From Pararge aegeria (Eukaryota; Arthropoda; Insecta; Lepidoptera; Nymphalidae): a stretch of 64,000 nucleotides of DNA. The position numbers were made by a program, and so were the translations under genes. Of this stretch, positions 24,054-36,900 are shown piece by piece. Under the pieces are notes generated by a model, which saw only the letters and a program-made list of their open reading frames with translations, was not told the origin of the DNA and ran no database searches. Each line of letters opens with the position of its first letter. Position 1 is the first letter of the stretch. The stretch lies in NCBI RefSeq assembly GCF_905163445.1, contig NC_053181.1, positions 7,316,001 to 7,380,000 on the forward strand. The letters are read 5' to 3'.

Positions 24054-24295
24054 CGGATGTAAAATGTAAACATTCGTAGACTGACCTGATGTAAACAGAA
24101 CGCACATGCAAGGAAGCTTTTAAAGAATTAACTGTAAAAGAGTAAAGACGCTCATTATGTGAAAGTGGTAAATGCCGTGATAATCAGATATATAGCTATC
24201 ACCATTGAACCGGTTCAAAATTAAGGTGAATTGGACTGTATTACTCGCACGACCGGCATTGGCGCAGCTTCGTCGCTTAAGCCTTTAATATAGAA

Positions 24296-25408
24296 ATGTA
24301 TTTCAAGTTTTTTACCTTTGTTATAGTGACTGTGTGCATTAGCCCTATTTGTGGAAATGGTAAGAAATATGTGAAATATTTATTTGATTTATTTTAATTG
24401 TTTTTGATTATATAAATTTAAATCGATTCAACTTAGAAGGTGCCAAATAACGCTCTTATATATTATTAATATTTTGAAGACGTTGGGATTGGTAAATCTT
24501 TAAATAAATATTATTTACTTATAATCACGAACTTTCACCAATTTCAGTGGTATCCTTCGATGACTTAAATGGCACTATCCTTGATAAATTAAGTGGGGTT
24601 GAAATACCAGATAGTCCGTTGCTATTGCTGGACCGATTAAAGTTGAGACATAATATCTCAAACATATCTCACTATGCGAGACAAAATCAAGAAGGTGAAC
24701 AAAACTCAACGGAATCAAGAAGATGCTCATGTTATCTTGGCGTTTGCAAATGTTGCACGGGATTTTTGATGGATTTATTCAATCAAAAGGCATGTATGAA
24801 AGTAACGTATCATCCAGGCGACTTCGCTTTTGATGTTGCGATGTCTATCAATGATAGAGTTCTTTACGAAAATTCTGTTTCAGGTACGTAAATAACATAT
24901 ATTTTATGTAATTTTGTAGATACAATTAAGTAAAAATGTGAATTGTTTGCAGGGAAAAATCCAAGACCAATATGCATAAGTCCACCGCGGTTGTCGAATT
25001 TAAAAGTTTGTGCGCAATTTTACAACGTATTCTTTCCCGGAAGAAACTTTCACTTTTGTTTGGCAATGAACGGAAAATGGCGATCTCTCCAATTATTCAA
25101 CTTCGCATTTGATTGCTTGAGGTAAGATTAATACAAATCATAAGGGGTTACACTAATGGAAGCAACGGCTGAAAAACTTCCAACTGATTACTTTCCGTTA
25201 AATTTTTGCTATTATTTTTTACTTTTCTTTTTACAGGATGGGTGCAAATGGCATTGCTATGATAAGACCCGAGGAAAATGGTGGAATAACGATTCCTAAC
25301 CCCCAAGGTGGCGTTGACGCTGTTGTGGACGCAGGCGAAGACGACATTGAAGAATACGACGAGTCTAATATAGTGCGATCACTTTTAGAAATATTTGACG
25401 AAGATTAA
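24296..25408 (+). CDS. Gene D: DUF4773-like protein with short acidic tail
   Basis: Exons 24296-24359, 24548-24883, 24953-25121 and 25237-25408 join with phases 1,1,2 to 246 residues. It is the most compact and typical member, and the best one to use as a query for the family. A signal peptide (KFFTFVIVTVCISPICG) is followed by about 55 residues of spacer, then the core CSCYLGVCKCC (81-91), KACMKVTY, FAFDVAMSIND, PRPICISPPRLSNLKVCAQF, FHFCLAM and FAFDCLR. The last 50 residues are rich in Asp and Glu. The exon plan is identical to gene C, which ends 424 nt upstream, so C and D look like the most recent tandem duplicates. Two AATAAA signals follow at 25412 and 25425. Confidence 0.92.
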
Positions 25409-26063
25409 TGAAATAAATTTCTACAATAAAAATATCTCGTAAGATTATTTAAGAAGTACTTTGTACAGGATACGTTCCATAGCCATTTATTATCGTGATA
25501 ATGATTAAGTATAATTTTAAAAATCTAATTAAGTTTAGTGAATGTTTACGAAACGAAAGCCAAACGATGTTTATTGATCATATATATTATAATTATTATG
25601 CGTAACCAAAAATATTTACTTGACATTGTTTTTTTCATTTTATGTCGCGCTTGACCTAATTTACTATCGATGCTATTAGCAGCAAAGAAAGCCAGCCACT
25701 AGAAAGTTAACTGATAGAAAATAGATAGAGAATATATATAGTGCTTAGAATAAATAATGTCTTTATCGAATCTTGGTAATTTATTTCCCATTATCTTTAT
25801 TATATTTTCTAGAAAATGGTTTGTCCACTCCAGCAGAAATGGATATTTAATGACGATCGTTGGTGGAGCGTCTGTATGCGCAGGAGTTTCTCTAGAAAGT
25901 CCCGCAAGCCAGTTGGCACTCGCGCATCGTATATCTTGCATACAAATAATAACTATTGAATCTCAATCTGTGAGTTGACGTAACTTACCAGCGTGTTGTC
26001 ATTTCGATAGTGTCCCTTGAGACCGCAACAATAGGTACGGGAAGACATAACGAATTTGGGAAA

Positions 26064-29000
26064 ATGAAATTGAAAGTGGCGAAGATGTTTTTGTTTTTTG
26101 TTGTTTGTGCTGTGATGATTGGCGTGAGTGGTAAGTGGTATATATTCAAGAGTCTAGTGGGCTAATAGATCATTGAATTAAAAACATACGGAATTCTCAG
26201 TAAGCCATTATTGTATGAAGTGCATTGTGTCCAAAACAGTGAAAACACCCCGCGCACGTCTCACTATACACCCGCGGAATGGTCACGAATTTTTCCCATT
26301 TTAACATTTTATGGTTGCTTGGAATTTTAAAGGTAAAATAATTACTGTTATCTGCTAAATGGTATGAAGTGACTAACAGTTTGTTCGAGAAACTATTCTA
26401 AAGTGGAGTGGTTTTTGATGCTTCAATATTAATCGTGTACACGGTTTCTGTATGTTCTTAATTATGTGTAACAGATAAACAATTTCTTTCTCTGAGTTAG
26501 TAATTATGAAAAAAATAAGATAAAAATAAAATTGCAATTAATAAAAGATGACCTTTTCACTGTTACCTTTTCATAGGTGTTTCTTCTAAACAGAGATTAT
26601 TTTTTGAGAGTATAAAAGAAGATAAATCAATGGATGTTGCCGACTTTTCTGTTTATTACGATCTGGAAACGAACAAGGTAAAATATTTTAGCTTTTAATT
26701 AACTTGATTTTAGAATATCTTGATATCGGAATAACGGCTTCGCCTGCGTCAGTTAGTTATATTTTTAAAATGAAGTAACGTAAACTAACTGAATCACTTT
26801 TTAGATCTACAGCATTCTAGAGGAACTTTAAATGTTTGGAATAAAAATTAACCACGTATCTCTCGGACCCATAAACTATTTTGTAAAAAAAATCACGTTT
26901 ATTATTCGGTTTTCGCGTGAAAACTTTTGCATCTATAATATTATTAGGGAAGTTGAGTTAATTAGATTTGATGCAAAACGAATCAGATTACCAAAAATCG
27001 TGATTATTAGATTACTAAAAAAATGTTTTTCCAGACCATACGGACAATGATGCCCAGACCGTGGTATAGGCCGGGCTGGTTGCTTCGATTACCGTTCCAA
27101 GGTGGACCGTGCAAATGTGATAGTATGCGTTGCAAATGCTGTACCGGTATTCGAGTGCAAGCTCTCAATTTGGATAGACAGAGTAAGTAAAATTTTCAAA
27201 GACTTAATACAACATTGACGGCCTTCCTTTTTAAATTTACATCAATAGCTGCTCGTTTATTAAAAAGAGTTTATTTACAGGATTGTGATAAAATTGCTGC
27301 TGATAAAATATAATTGTGTTAAATCCGATTCTAATTGCCAATAATTCAGTCGTACATTACCTCATAAAGTCTTTTTACTTTCAGCTTGCGGTATTTTAAC
27401 ATACGACCCTCAACAATCCATGATTGACTTCGAAGTCGTTATGAACAATGCAAGCGTACTGAGAGAATCCTTTTCAAGTGAGTATAAAGTAAATCCCACG
27501 TAGTCCAAACTGACGAACAATCCAAAAAAACAAAATTCAAAACAATTGCACCACCAATTGTCAGGGTTTCGTATAACTTGGCTTCATGTGAAGCTCTTTG
27601 ATAGGTTTGTTGAAAACAAGAGAAAAAAACCCAAGGGTTTGTTGGACTGGGCATTAGTTTTTACGCCCCCGAGGTCTTTGATAAAAGTAAGACCTACGTC
27701 AGAGTGTCGTAAGGAATTGTGGTACACGACTCTTGCCATTGTTAGCACGCTGGGCGCAAAGTTGTCCGTCCTAAGCGGGCTAAGAAATGTTTTAAACTTG
27801 CGCCCACTTAAAATTCTTGTCATCAATTTAATGTATTAAGTATACCGATTAACGGTGTATCGAAATTGTTTTACTGTCATTCCATAGCGGAAATGCAATT
27901 AATAATGGTACTTAGCTATGTATTAATTTAAATTATTTGCATATTGGCTTTCGCTCCTTTTTAAATATGTAGAACTAAAGATATAATGTAAAAATAATAG
28001 TAACAGCTGTGCCAAACTGCAGCATTTTGAAAACGTTCTACTCACTCTTTTTTCTCAATCGTCCGAATGTTGATTGCCGAAAAATGCATTGTCTTTTTGT
28101 CATATTAATATAGTAGTAGTAGGTAAAATAAACAGGGTATCTATATATCCGTTTTTTAATTTTCATGTAGAGAATCGTCCATGTAGGGAAACGTCTAAAG
28201 GCTATTTTATTTTATAAGTTACATAAATTGAACGCGATTATTTTTTAAATCGAAACCGTGGCATAGAACAGACTGCAGAGAGAATATCGCGGCTCGAGGT
28301 GTCCCCTGTGGTCTTATAAGTGGGAGGTCCCTGGTTCGATCCCCACAAAGGGCAGTTGGTTATTAGATATAAAACTTCTTTAATTTCTGGTCTGATTGGA
28401 TGGGAGGCTTAGGCCGGCTACTTACCAAATACCACCGTAAGGTCATAGACGTGGTGCCATCTTACAGTGTATTAAAAACAAAACGCGTACTTATATTATA
28501 GGTATTAATGGTGGTGTGATAACGTACAAAAATTCAGAACCTAGTTAGTACCTACCCAAGTTGAAAAGTAGGTGCGTATACTTCGATTCAAACTTGATTT
28601 CTTCGCGGAAGTTTTCAACTGTACCGCCTGAAACGTGCAAATGAATTCTGCGCATCGAAACGCACGAAGTTCAAGAAGTTGTAACGTTTGATTTGAAAAA
28701 TAACTGTCTAATAATGGGATATGCTGTGGATTGATTATAGTCTGACAATGTGAATATCTATATGCCTCCTGATCAAGGAAGTTGGTTTATTTTAGATACT
28801 CTTCTTTTACTCGTTAAACTAGGCGTTTTTTTAAGGCAAGACTACATTTTATAATTACAATTTTCGCATTTTTTTTTTTGTCGTTTCAGGTCGAAATCCA
28901 CCACCTTTCTGCGTGCCTGTACCAGTCCCATACTTACCACCTGGTTTAGTCGACATGTGTGTGAGACTATTCGACGTCAATTTAGTAGATCAAAGGCTCC

Positions 29001-29812
29001 ACGTTTGCATGGATATGGATACTAGAATCGATAAAGCACCAATAGTGGTAAAGTCTCCTTTATTTCATCTCCTTTATTTCATGTCCTTTATTATATATAT
29101 ATATATATATATATATAAGATGGGAGCTACTTTTTTTATACCTACTATATATAAAAAAGTAGCTCCCATCGTTTGTACGTAGGTACGTACGTTATTGTAC
29201 TAACGTATGACTAACGCTAAAACGATTTGTTATACAAAAACAAATTTTGATTAAGTTTTATACCTGTTTCCCAAGAGTTCTTTCACTTAAAACTTTTGAG
29301 AGCCTCGCATCGCTTGCCCTGTGTTTGACTCCTAAAGGTCTTACCTACCGTGTCCTGTAATATAATATTTCGTAATCTGCCTGACAAATTTTCCTATTAA
29401 ATGCACAAAAAAAAGATAGAATAGTACTGAGTATAGATATACCTATAGGATATCTAATTATCTGAACCAATTTGGATAACATTTTCATCACCAATCCAAT
29501 GAAGTATCTATAACAATCACGGGAGGATGGAGGGTGCATTAGGTACGCAATAACTCAATTTATTGTAGGTACTTTATTTCGCACTTAATACTTACATGAA
29601 ACTTTTTTCAGATTCTGCACTTTGATTGTATGGATATGGGTGCAGGAGGTGTTAGTTTAACCAAACCCGGTGACGGCTCGGACTCAAATATTGTACCACC
29701 TGGTACTACAACAGAACCTAGTCAAGCGGATAGTGATGTGTACGATCCTGTTATAGAACAGGAAACGATAACAGATAAATCGTTGTTTAAAAATAGTATT
29801 AAGTACATTTAA
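26064..29812 (+). CDS. Gene E: DUF4773-like protein, six exons
   Basis: Exons 26064-26130, 26577-26677, 27035-27182, 27385-27477, 28890-29047 and 29612-29812 join with phases 1,0,1,1,0 to 255 residues. The signal peptide has the core MFLFFVVCAVMIGVSG. The cysteine core is CKCDSMRCKCC (82-92), then TCGILTYD, MIDFEVVMNN, PPPFCVPVPVPYLPPGLVDMC, LHVCMDMD and FDCMDMGAGG. The tail is Asp-, Thr- and Glu-rich. Unlike C and D, the first cysteine block and the following strand are on separate exons, as in A and B, and an extra phase-0 intron splits the N-terminal spacer. Introns 4 (1.4 kb) and 5 (0.56 kb) hold repeats. Ends 1.1 kb before NAA35. Confidence 0.9.
28278..28470 (+). repeat. SINE-C copy in gene E intron 4
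   Basis: It carries CTGTGGTCTTATAAGTGGG, the B-box-like CTGGTTCGATCCCC, then GGCTACTTACCAAATACCACC and AGACGTGGTGCC. A GC-richer unique block at 27540-27840 lies upstream in the same intron; I do not recognise it. Confidence 0.55.
29091..29170. repeat. TA microsatellite abutting a hairpin, gene E intron 5
   Basis: A (TA)n run at 29091-29117 is followed directly by an inverted repeat at 29119-29170, with arms GATGGGAGCTACTTTTTT and its complement around a short AT loop. Confidence 0.7.
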
Positions 29813-30927
29813 GGTTAACATAATATTATTATCTATATTTTGTAATTAATTGATGATGATGATGACGATGATTGTTAGCATCTCTTATTTTATTAAGTAT
29901 ATAATATAGAATAGTAAAAACTTACCGACATAAAAAATATCACGTTATTTTATTTTACTTCATTCTTGTATCTACTTAAACTTTTAGAAGATACATAAGA
30001 TAAGGATTAGGTACGTTCATGGTGTATAAGTAGATATATATGTTAGTTTCTTGATTGGGATACTTATTTTAAATTATTGGGAGTTTATTATTTCCGGCCG
30101 ATTTATAAAAAATAATAGAGTTGAGTAAAAATCTTCATTGCAACTAAACACAAAAGAAACACTACACGGAAAACTGAAATGAATGGAAGAGTACGTTATA
30201 TAAGCACGGCTGCTAAACCGATCTTAGCGAAACTTTATCCCAGGTAATCTGTTTTTTTTACTTTACTTTTTTTTAAACCAAATAACGATGTTGACTGTGT
30301 AATTTTAGTAACTTATTTCTAAATATACTTCTACCTGCCTCTTCCTTGCTTCGATCTACGAACTTACAATTTATTTGTGTAGATGTATACTAAATTGTCA
30401 CGATCAGCTATGTTTAACAGCTATTTTTAGGTAGTTATATGAATTCCAGTGAGTATGATGTTATAGTAATTATTTATTAATACTATTAATTTTAATACTT
30501 GTATTTTTTATCAGCCGTTTTTCATTCATCTTAATAATGATTAGAACCCTCTTTTAGAATAAAACTTATTCGGTCCTACTATTAGGGTTGCTTGGTAGAT
30601 TCAAGGAAGGTAGCGCCTCTATTAATTTCTATTCCCTTTAGTCGTGCTTTAATTGTTAATACTAAGAAAAATGCGTACCGTAGCATGATAGAGGTCAGTG
30701 ATAAGAACCCAGAGCCGTAAAGTAAGTGAAAAAAATATTGTTTATGCTAATTGTCAAATGTCAAATTTTTCTGTGGTCAGTGAAGGCAACTCGAGGTATA
30801 GTTTGGGCATAGTTTGGGCCAAAGAGTAGATGGTTTGGCCATAAAAAATTAATTTGTGTGCAAGTTTAGCTAAAATTCAATGGTAATAACATATTAACGT
30901 TGTTCATTAACCTAATTTTACTTTAAA
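29813..30927. other. Spacer between gene E and NAA35
   Basis: About 1.1 kb with no exon that I can support. A GATGATGATGATGACGATG run lies at about 29850. The NAA35 promoter should lie just upstream of 30928; the sequence there shows no TATA box, as expected for a housekeeping gene. Confidence 0.5.
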
Positions 30928-33900
30928 ATGGGTGATACTGATGATTATTACGATGGTGACGGGTTAGTAGAGTTATGCATGCTATTTTATTTCTTTATTG
31001 TTTATTATTTTCGTCTAATTTTGTTATTTAATTTCTTTATCACCTTTTTACACCGTTTAACTTATACTTCTAACCTTTTCTTGAGTGAACTAGCACCCTA
31101 TGTTGTACTTCCACACTACCTCCATGAAACATTGATAATAATTTTAAATAATTCCCTACCACAAACATAAAATTAAGATTAAATATTTATCACCATAAAT
31201 GCCGGCCGCTTACGTTTTGTTGCTCAGATATTTTATTATTGTTTAATTTTTTGTTTTCCTACTAAACTTAATGTTAAACCAGTATCAACCATTTCAAAAT
31301 TTGCCTACAAAGCTATAATGAACTTTATCTACTATACAGTTAATTATAGCAGTGCCATTCCTCATTCTACATAGCAAAAAATGATTTTAATTAGTGATTT
31401 ATATTAGGGATATATATTAGTGATTATATTATTGTATGAAAACAGTTATTCACCATAAACCATGGCCTATCCAGTAGTCCGTTTTTAATAGGAACTTTTT
31501 TAGAGAAAAATGATGGCATTAGAATCTCAAGTGCTACTTTAACCATATCTAGCAATATTACCCATAACTTTTTCATGACTGGCTCTTCTTTCTCACTGTT
31601 CCATTTGTTCTAAATAAGCTGCTTCACTATTGAACTCGCTAATCTAGCCCAGGTATATTCTATATGATTGCTATACCCACACTCTCTGACAGCAATTTTC
31701 TTGTTGGTTTGTTGGTGTTTCCCGTACCTCCATGCATGCTCTGCTCATATGGAAATGATGACAGATTGTGACAAATACAGATCTGCGCTAAAGCATTAAT
31801 TATCTTGCCATGGGGAGGTGAAGAAGTTTGATAGACTTCCTACTTCTCCTCTTTCTGTAATTTTTAGATTGTTCTATCTCTGGGGCCACAATAAACCTAC
31901 TGATTGTTGTAGGCACAATGGTACCACCAGGTGTCCTTCCAATTTAAGAGGTTAACTCAGACAGATGTCATACTCCTGTGTCCATCACTCAGAAGTTCTT
32001 ATTCTCAACCTATGCCAAACTCTTATGCGGTTGAAAAGATGCAATGTCCATGTTGTATCTTAATTGCTGGTTGGCCTAAAAAATATTCCCTTCCCGAGTT
32101 TAACTAAAAGCCTTCAGTCATTTGCCGCTGCTGCTGATTGACATTGATTTGAGACAGCCAATTGTACAACGGTGAACTATTTACTGCATCTTATATTTAT
32201 CAATATTGTACTGACATATTCTTGAGTGTATAACAACTTTCTAATAATTTGAATGTGAAATAATTGTTGGATAATATCAAAATGCTACTTTTGATTTTTA
32301 TTATAATAATTACGTGTTAAAAATATTTTTGTAGGACAATGGAGTCATTACCAACCTCACCTGAAGTAACCTATAATTGGGTTGATATAACTACAGATTT
32401 CTTTAATCATATACAAGGTAATCTTTACTGTTAATTATAAAATTGTGTTAGTTTCTCTGTTTTTTTGAATGCAGTTATGCAAAAGCGTTTCAACCCACAA
32501 GTAACAAAAAATGAGTTGAACTAAGATAAAATTAGTTTAATTTTTATATTTAAATTTTTGGATTATAGGCAATTTAGCATTTCAAGCCTTTAGTCATATT
32601 GCTATAAGAAATGCATTTAGTCATCTTGGAGCCTGACTTAGTCTCTTGTAGTCCTATTTGTGTGCATGCCAACAGCATGTAGATTGGGCACTTTGTTTGC
32701 AGTTTCAATGCAGCATTCAAACTGCAGTCTGCGGGCAATTTAAATACTCTTTAAAGTGTGAATTTCTAAAAATAGATCATTGATCTACACAAAAATCTCT
32801 CATTTATAAAAATGATATAAATCAGTTTCAATCTTATTCCCATTAAATAAAAGCAATTGTATTTAATTGCTTCATACAGTATAGCAATCCTAATATTATT
32901 TATATTTTCAGATCTGCAGTTAGGTGAATTGCTCCATGATGGTCACCTTTTCGGTCTCTTTGAGGCCATGTCAGCCATTGAGATGATGGACCCAAAAATG
33001 GATGCTGGTATGCTGTGTAATCGAGGAAATCCTAAACCGTTGAATTTTCAGCAGGCTGTTGCGGTAAGTTGTCTTCCCAAAAGCATGCCCACTAATATTG
33101 GAGCAGCCTGTTGGATTTGTATATTGTAAATCTTTACACCAATAAAATAAAAAATATTTTTTTGCAGTGTGGTAAGCTCAAAATAGATGACCTAGATCCA
33201 TCAGAAATCATTGGAGTCATAGATGCTACTGTCGCATGTATTGTTTCATGGTTAGAGGGGCATTCCCTCGCACAGACAGTGTTCACAAACCTGTACCTAC
33301 ATCAACCCCACTTGATTACAAACAAAACTCTGAAAGCTTACTGCATAGCTGTTTATAAGCTATTGGATTGTATTAGAGATTGTATTAACAAGTAAGTTTT
33401 ATATTATTTCTAATAAGTACACATAAAAAATGTGTGGTTGAACTTGTGTTAAGAATCTTTGGCTGCGGATCACAATATTCATTCCAGATTTGATACTGAG
33501 GCATTATCTATAAAATATAGGAGAAATTACGAAATGTTATGAGAAGCTATTTTTTAAACTCACAATCGCATAAGTTAATTAATATAATTTATTTACTACT
33601 TTTTAAAAATTGTTTTAAGAGCACAAGTGTTTGAAGAAGAAGATTTTCTACCAATGGGTTACGGTTATCGCTTGGGTTCAAATCCTCAGATAGGAAACAC
33701 ATACAATGCTAATCTAGAAGTCAGTGAACAGAAATGTATTGCGATGCTTCGAGAGCAAGAAGAGGAGCTAAACAAGAAAGCAAGGAGTCACGAAGATGAG
33801 GTATTGTGATGTGATTTATTATGAACCAATTATCATACTTCAGGGTGATTGAAAGTGTGCTTTAAAAGCGTAATAGCTCGAGGGCCATATTAATAAACAT

Positions 33901-36900
33901 AACGTTGGAATGGTTATGCAGTGTTTTGTCCCACTTTAACTGACATCACCTTTTATATGTTAGAGTGAAAAAACAGCATAGTTACTCGGATGATATGTAA
34001 CGTTTATTAGTGAGGCTCCAAAAGTTAAACCAGATGAACTCTAATGTCCGAAAAGTTGATGCTCTAAATTCCACCATTTAGACAGTCGAGTATTTTCTAA
34101 AATCACAAGGTTTAAATTTATTGATCTGTTAATTTGTTTTCAAATCAATTTTTTTTTTCACTTTAATCTCATTATTCTAATAAATCTATCTATTAATTTT
34201 CTTTTTAAACAAGTTGTGAATTTATTGTTTTTTTTTTACTTCTTTCCAACAGATACCTAACTCCCTTAAAGGAATTTCCTCCACCGTCTTTGCCACTTGT
34301 TAACACGACCTCGTTACTTATATTAAAAGTGACAATATTTGTGCAATTAAGTTTAGTATCTTAATAACGTAATTAAATGATTATTCGATCTTCCGACATC
34401 AATTTTTTTTTGATGAAATAAAATATCAAACTATTTTGTAGGCTAATGAATTATGGACGGCTTTAGCGGCTAGGATCCGTTTCACAAGAATGTTCTACCA
34501 AGCTCTTCTGTTGATAACTCGAAGGGACTCCCAATCTGGAGCCGACTGTGTTGCATTGCTGAACGGGTGCTCCGAAATGATGAAGGTCATAACTAGGACG
34601 GTGGGAAAAGGGACGCAGCCTTTAGAAAATTGTAAGTGTATTATATGGTTTCTATACCCGCGACTTTATTAAAGTAATGTAATAGTATCCAGATGAGTTA
34701 ATTCAGTGCACGACAAGACGGAATAAAACTAAGGACAGTCCCGGATACAAGATTGTAGACTTACTGTATCGAAGTAAGACACGACAATACCTCCGCGCCA
34801 CAACGTTCATTATATGTCGTAACTGGATTATTTTTCTTATTTATATATTCCTCCTGGCCGTATCCGGCCACAGCGACTCTCCTTATTTGCTGGCATAACC
34901 ACTTTTTTTTCAATCTGCGATCACATTGACACTTTAGTACCAATAATATTGTAATATATGGCCGATGACGGTCTGGCCTTAGTTTATACCATCAAGTAAG
35001 ATAATCAAGAAGAGAACAAGTATTATACTTGTACCATCAAGTAAGATTGAGAGACGATTTATAAAATCTTTCCTGGATTATACGGACGTGCGAATATTGT
35101 GCGAATGAGAGAGCACGATACCTTTCATAAATCTTTTATTTAATGGTGCGGGTTATAATATTGCATTCGAACATAGAAGCCTGATTGAAGATTGTAACGA
35201 GTACAGGTTATTGGACTTATATCTTTTATGCCTTTCTACGTCGCAACGTACTGGGATAACGACTGGTTGTACGTCACTAAAGGGGTGTACGTAGAGTATT
35301 AGAGCTTTCCACCAGACTAGACTTGAGTGAGTAATCGTTGCTGGGATACATTTATAACATTACTAGCTTCTGCTCGCGACTTCTTCTGCGTGGACTTCAG
35401 AATAGTTTTAAAGCTTCGTTCGTTAACAATTTTTAATCCTACCACAGGAACTATTTGAGAGATCGGAATAGAAAGTACATGCCCTTTTCCATAGCATAGG
35501 TGACATGCATACCAAATGTCAAAGATGTCTGCCCGCAGTTTAGCTCGTAAACAATTTTTAATATTCCCTCGGGAACCACTTAAGGAATCGGCATAAAAGG
35601 TAACCTATATTTTTTCCCATGTCAAATGCTACATGCATGCCAAATTTCTTCCCAATCCGTTCAGCCGCACTTTCGCATTTATAATATTAGTAGGATGACA
35701 AATTATTAAACGAAGAGTAGAAATCCGTGATGAATGAGTTAGGAAGTAGGGAATTACAGCACTTTATCTGTGATAAACCCGATCCTATTCTATTCTTTGA
35801 CAGTCTACTAAAGGCCATTATTCTATGTCTTATACATTATCAACGAGTATACAAACTATTGTTTGTTGATATATTTAATATAATCATCGGGTTTATATAA
35901 AGCGGGGATAAAGTGCTGTAATTCCCTATTTCCTAACAAATGTTTATAGCTTTAAGTATTACAGTTGTCGATGGAAATGGAATGGTGAGAGTGTCTCCCG
36001 CAATCTTCCGTATGGGGACTACTTCCTTAAGTGTTCAGTTTTGTGGGCAACCGAATCAGTACTAATTTATTATGTGTATTACAGCTGATTCTCCTAACCC
36101 AATTGGCTTCGAACCAATGATCAACCAACGCCTCTTGCCGCCAACTTTTCCTCGGTACACCCGCATTAAGCCGCGCGCAGAAGCGTTGCAGTATTTCGAT
36201 GAGCTCGTCACTAGACTGCGCCACGCGTGGAAGATCACCTCGGCCACCAATTTTCATACAGCACTTGTATGTTACTATCTTATTTGTGATAATACAGTTG
36301 TATATTTCTTGTTATTGTTTTGTTGTTTATGTTTGTTTGGACTAATTTAGATAATAATTGTTCTTGATCAAAAGGAAAGGAATTCATCTCACTTGAGTTG
36401 TTGTTGTTGTTGAGTTGATTTTCCATTTAAATGCAAGGCAAAAAAAACGCTATACGATTAAAGATTTGAACACATTCAGATGTATGTATTTAAAGTAAGT
36501 GAAAAATTATGAAGCAATGGCCACTCTGGCCTAGAATGACTTTTCGGTGCAAAGCTAAAGTTAGCTGATATTTATGCTTTTTTAAAAGTGGTACAATATA
36601 AAATTTGCTTTAATGGTGAAAGAAACATCGTGGTGTCAACAAGTCTGGAACCTGCACACCCATAAAATTCTAATTCTAAATGGAAAAAACCCGATTTTGA
36701 AACATTCATCCATTGAAACTCCTATTAGCGTGATGATATGCTATCCAACCCTGAAATAATTATTTCAAATCGGACCACTAGTTCCTAGGATCATCGCGTT
36801 CAAGTAAACAAACAAACAAAATGTTCAGCTGCTCCTGAAATCTACTACGCGGGGCTAATGGCTCTTTATCAATTAAGAAGAAACCATACGTTTTCAGGAC

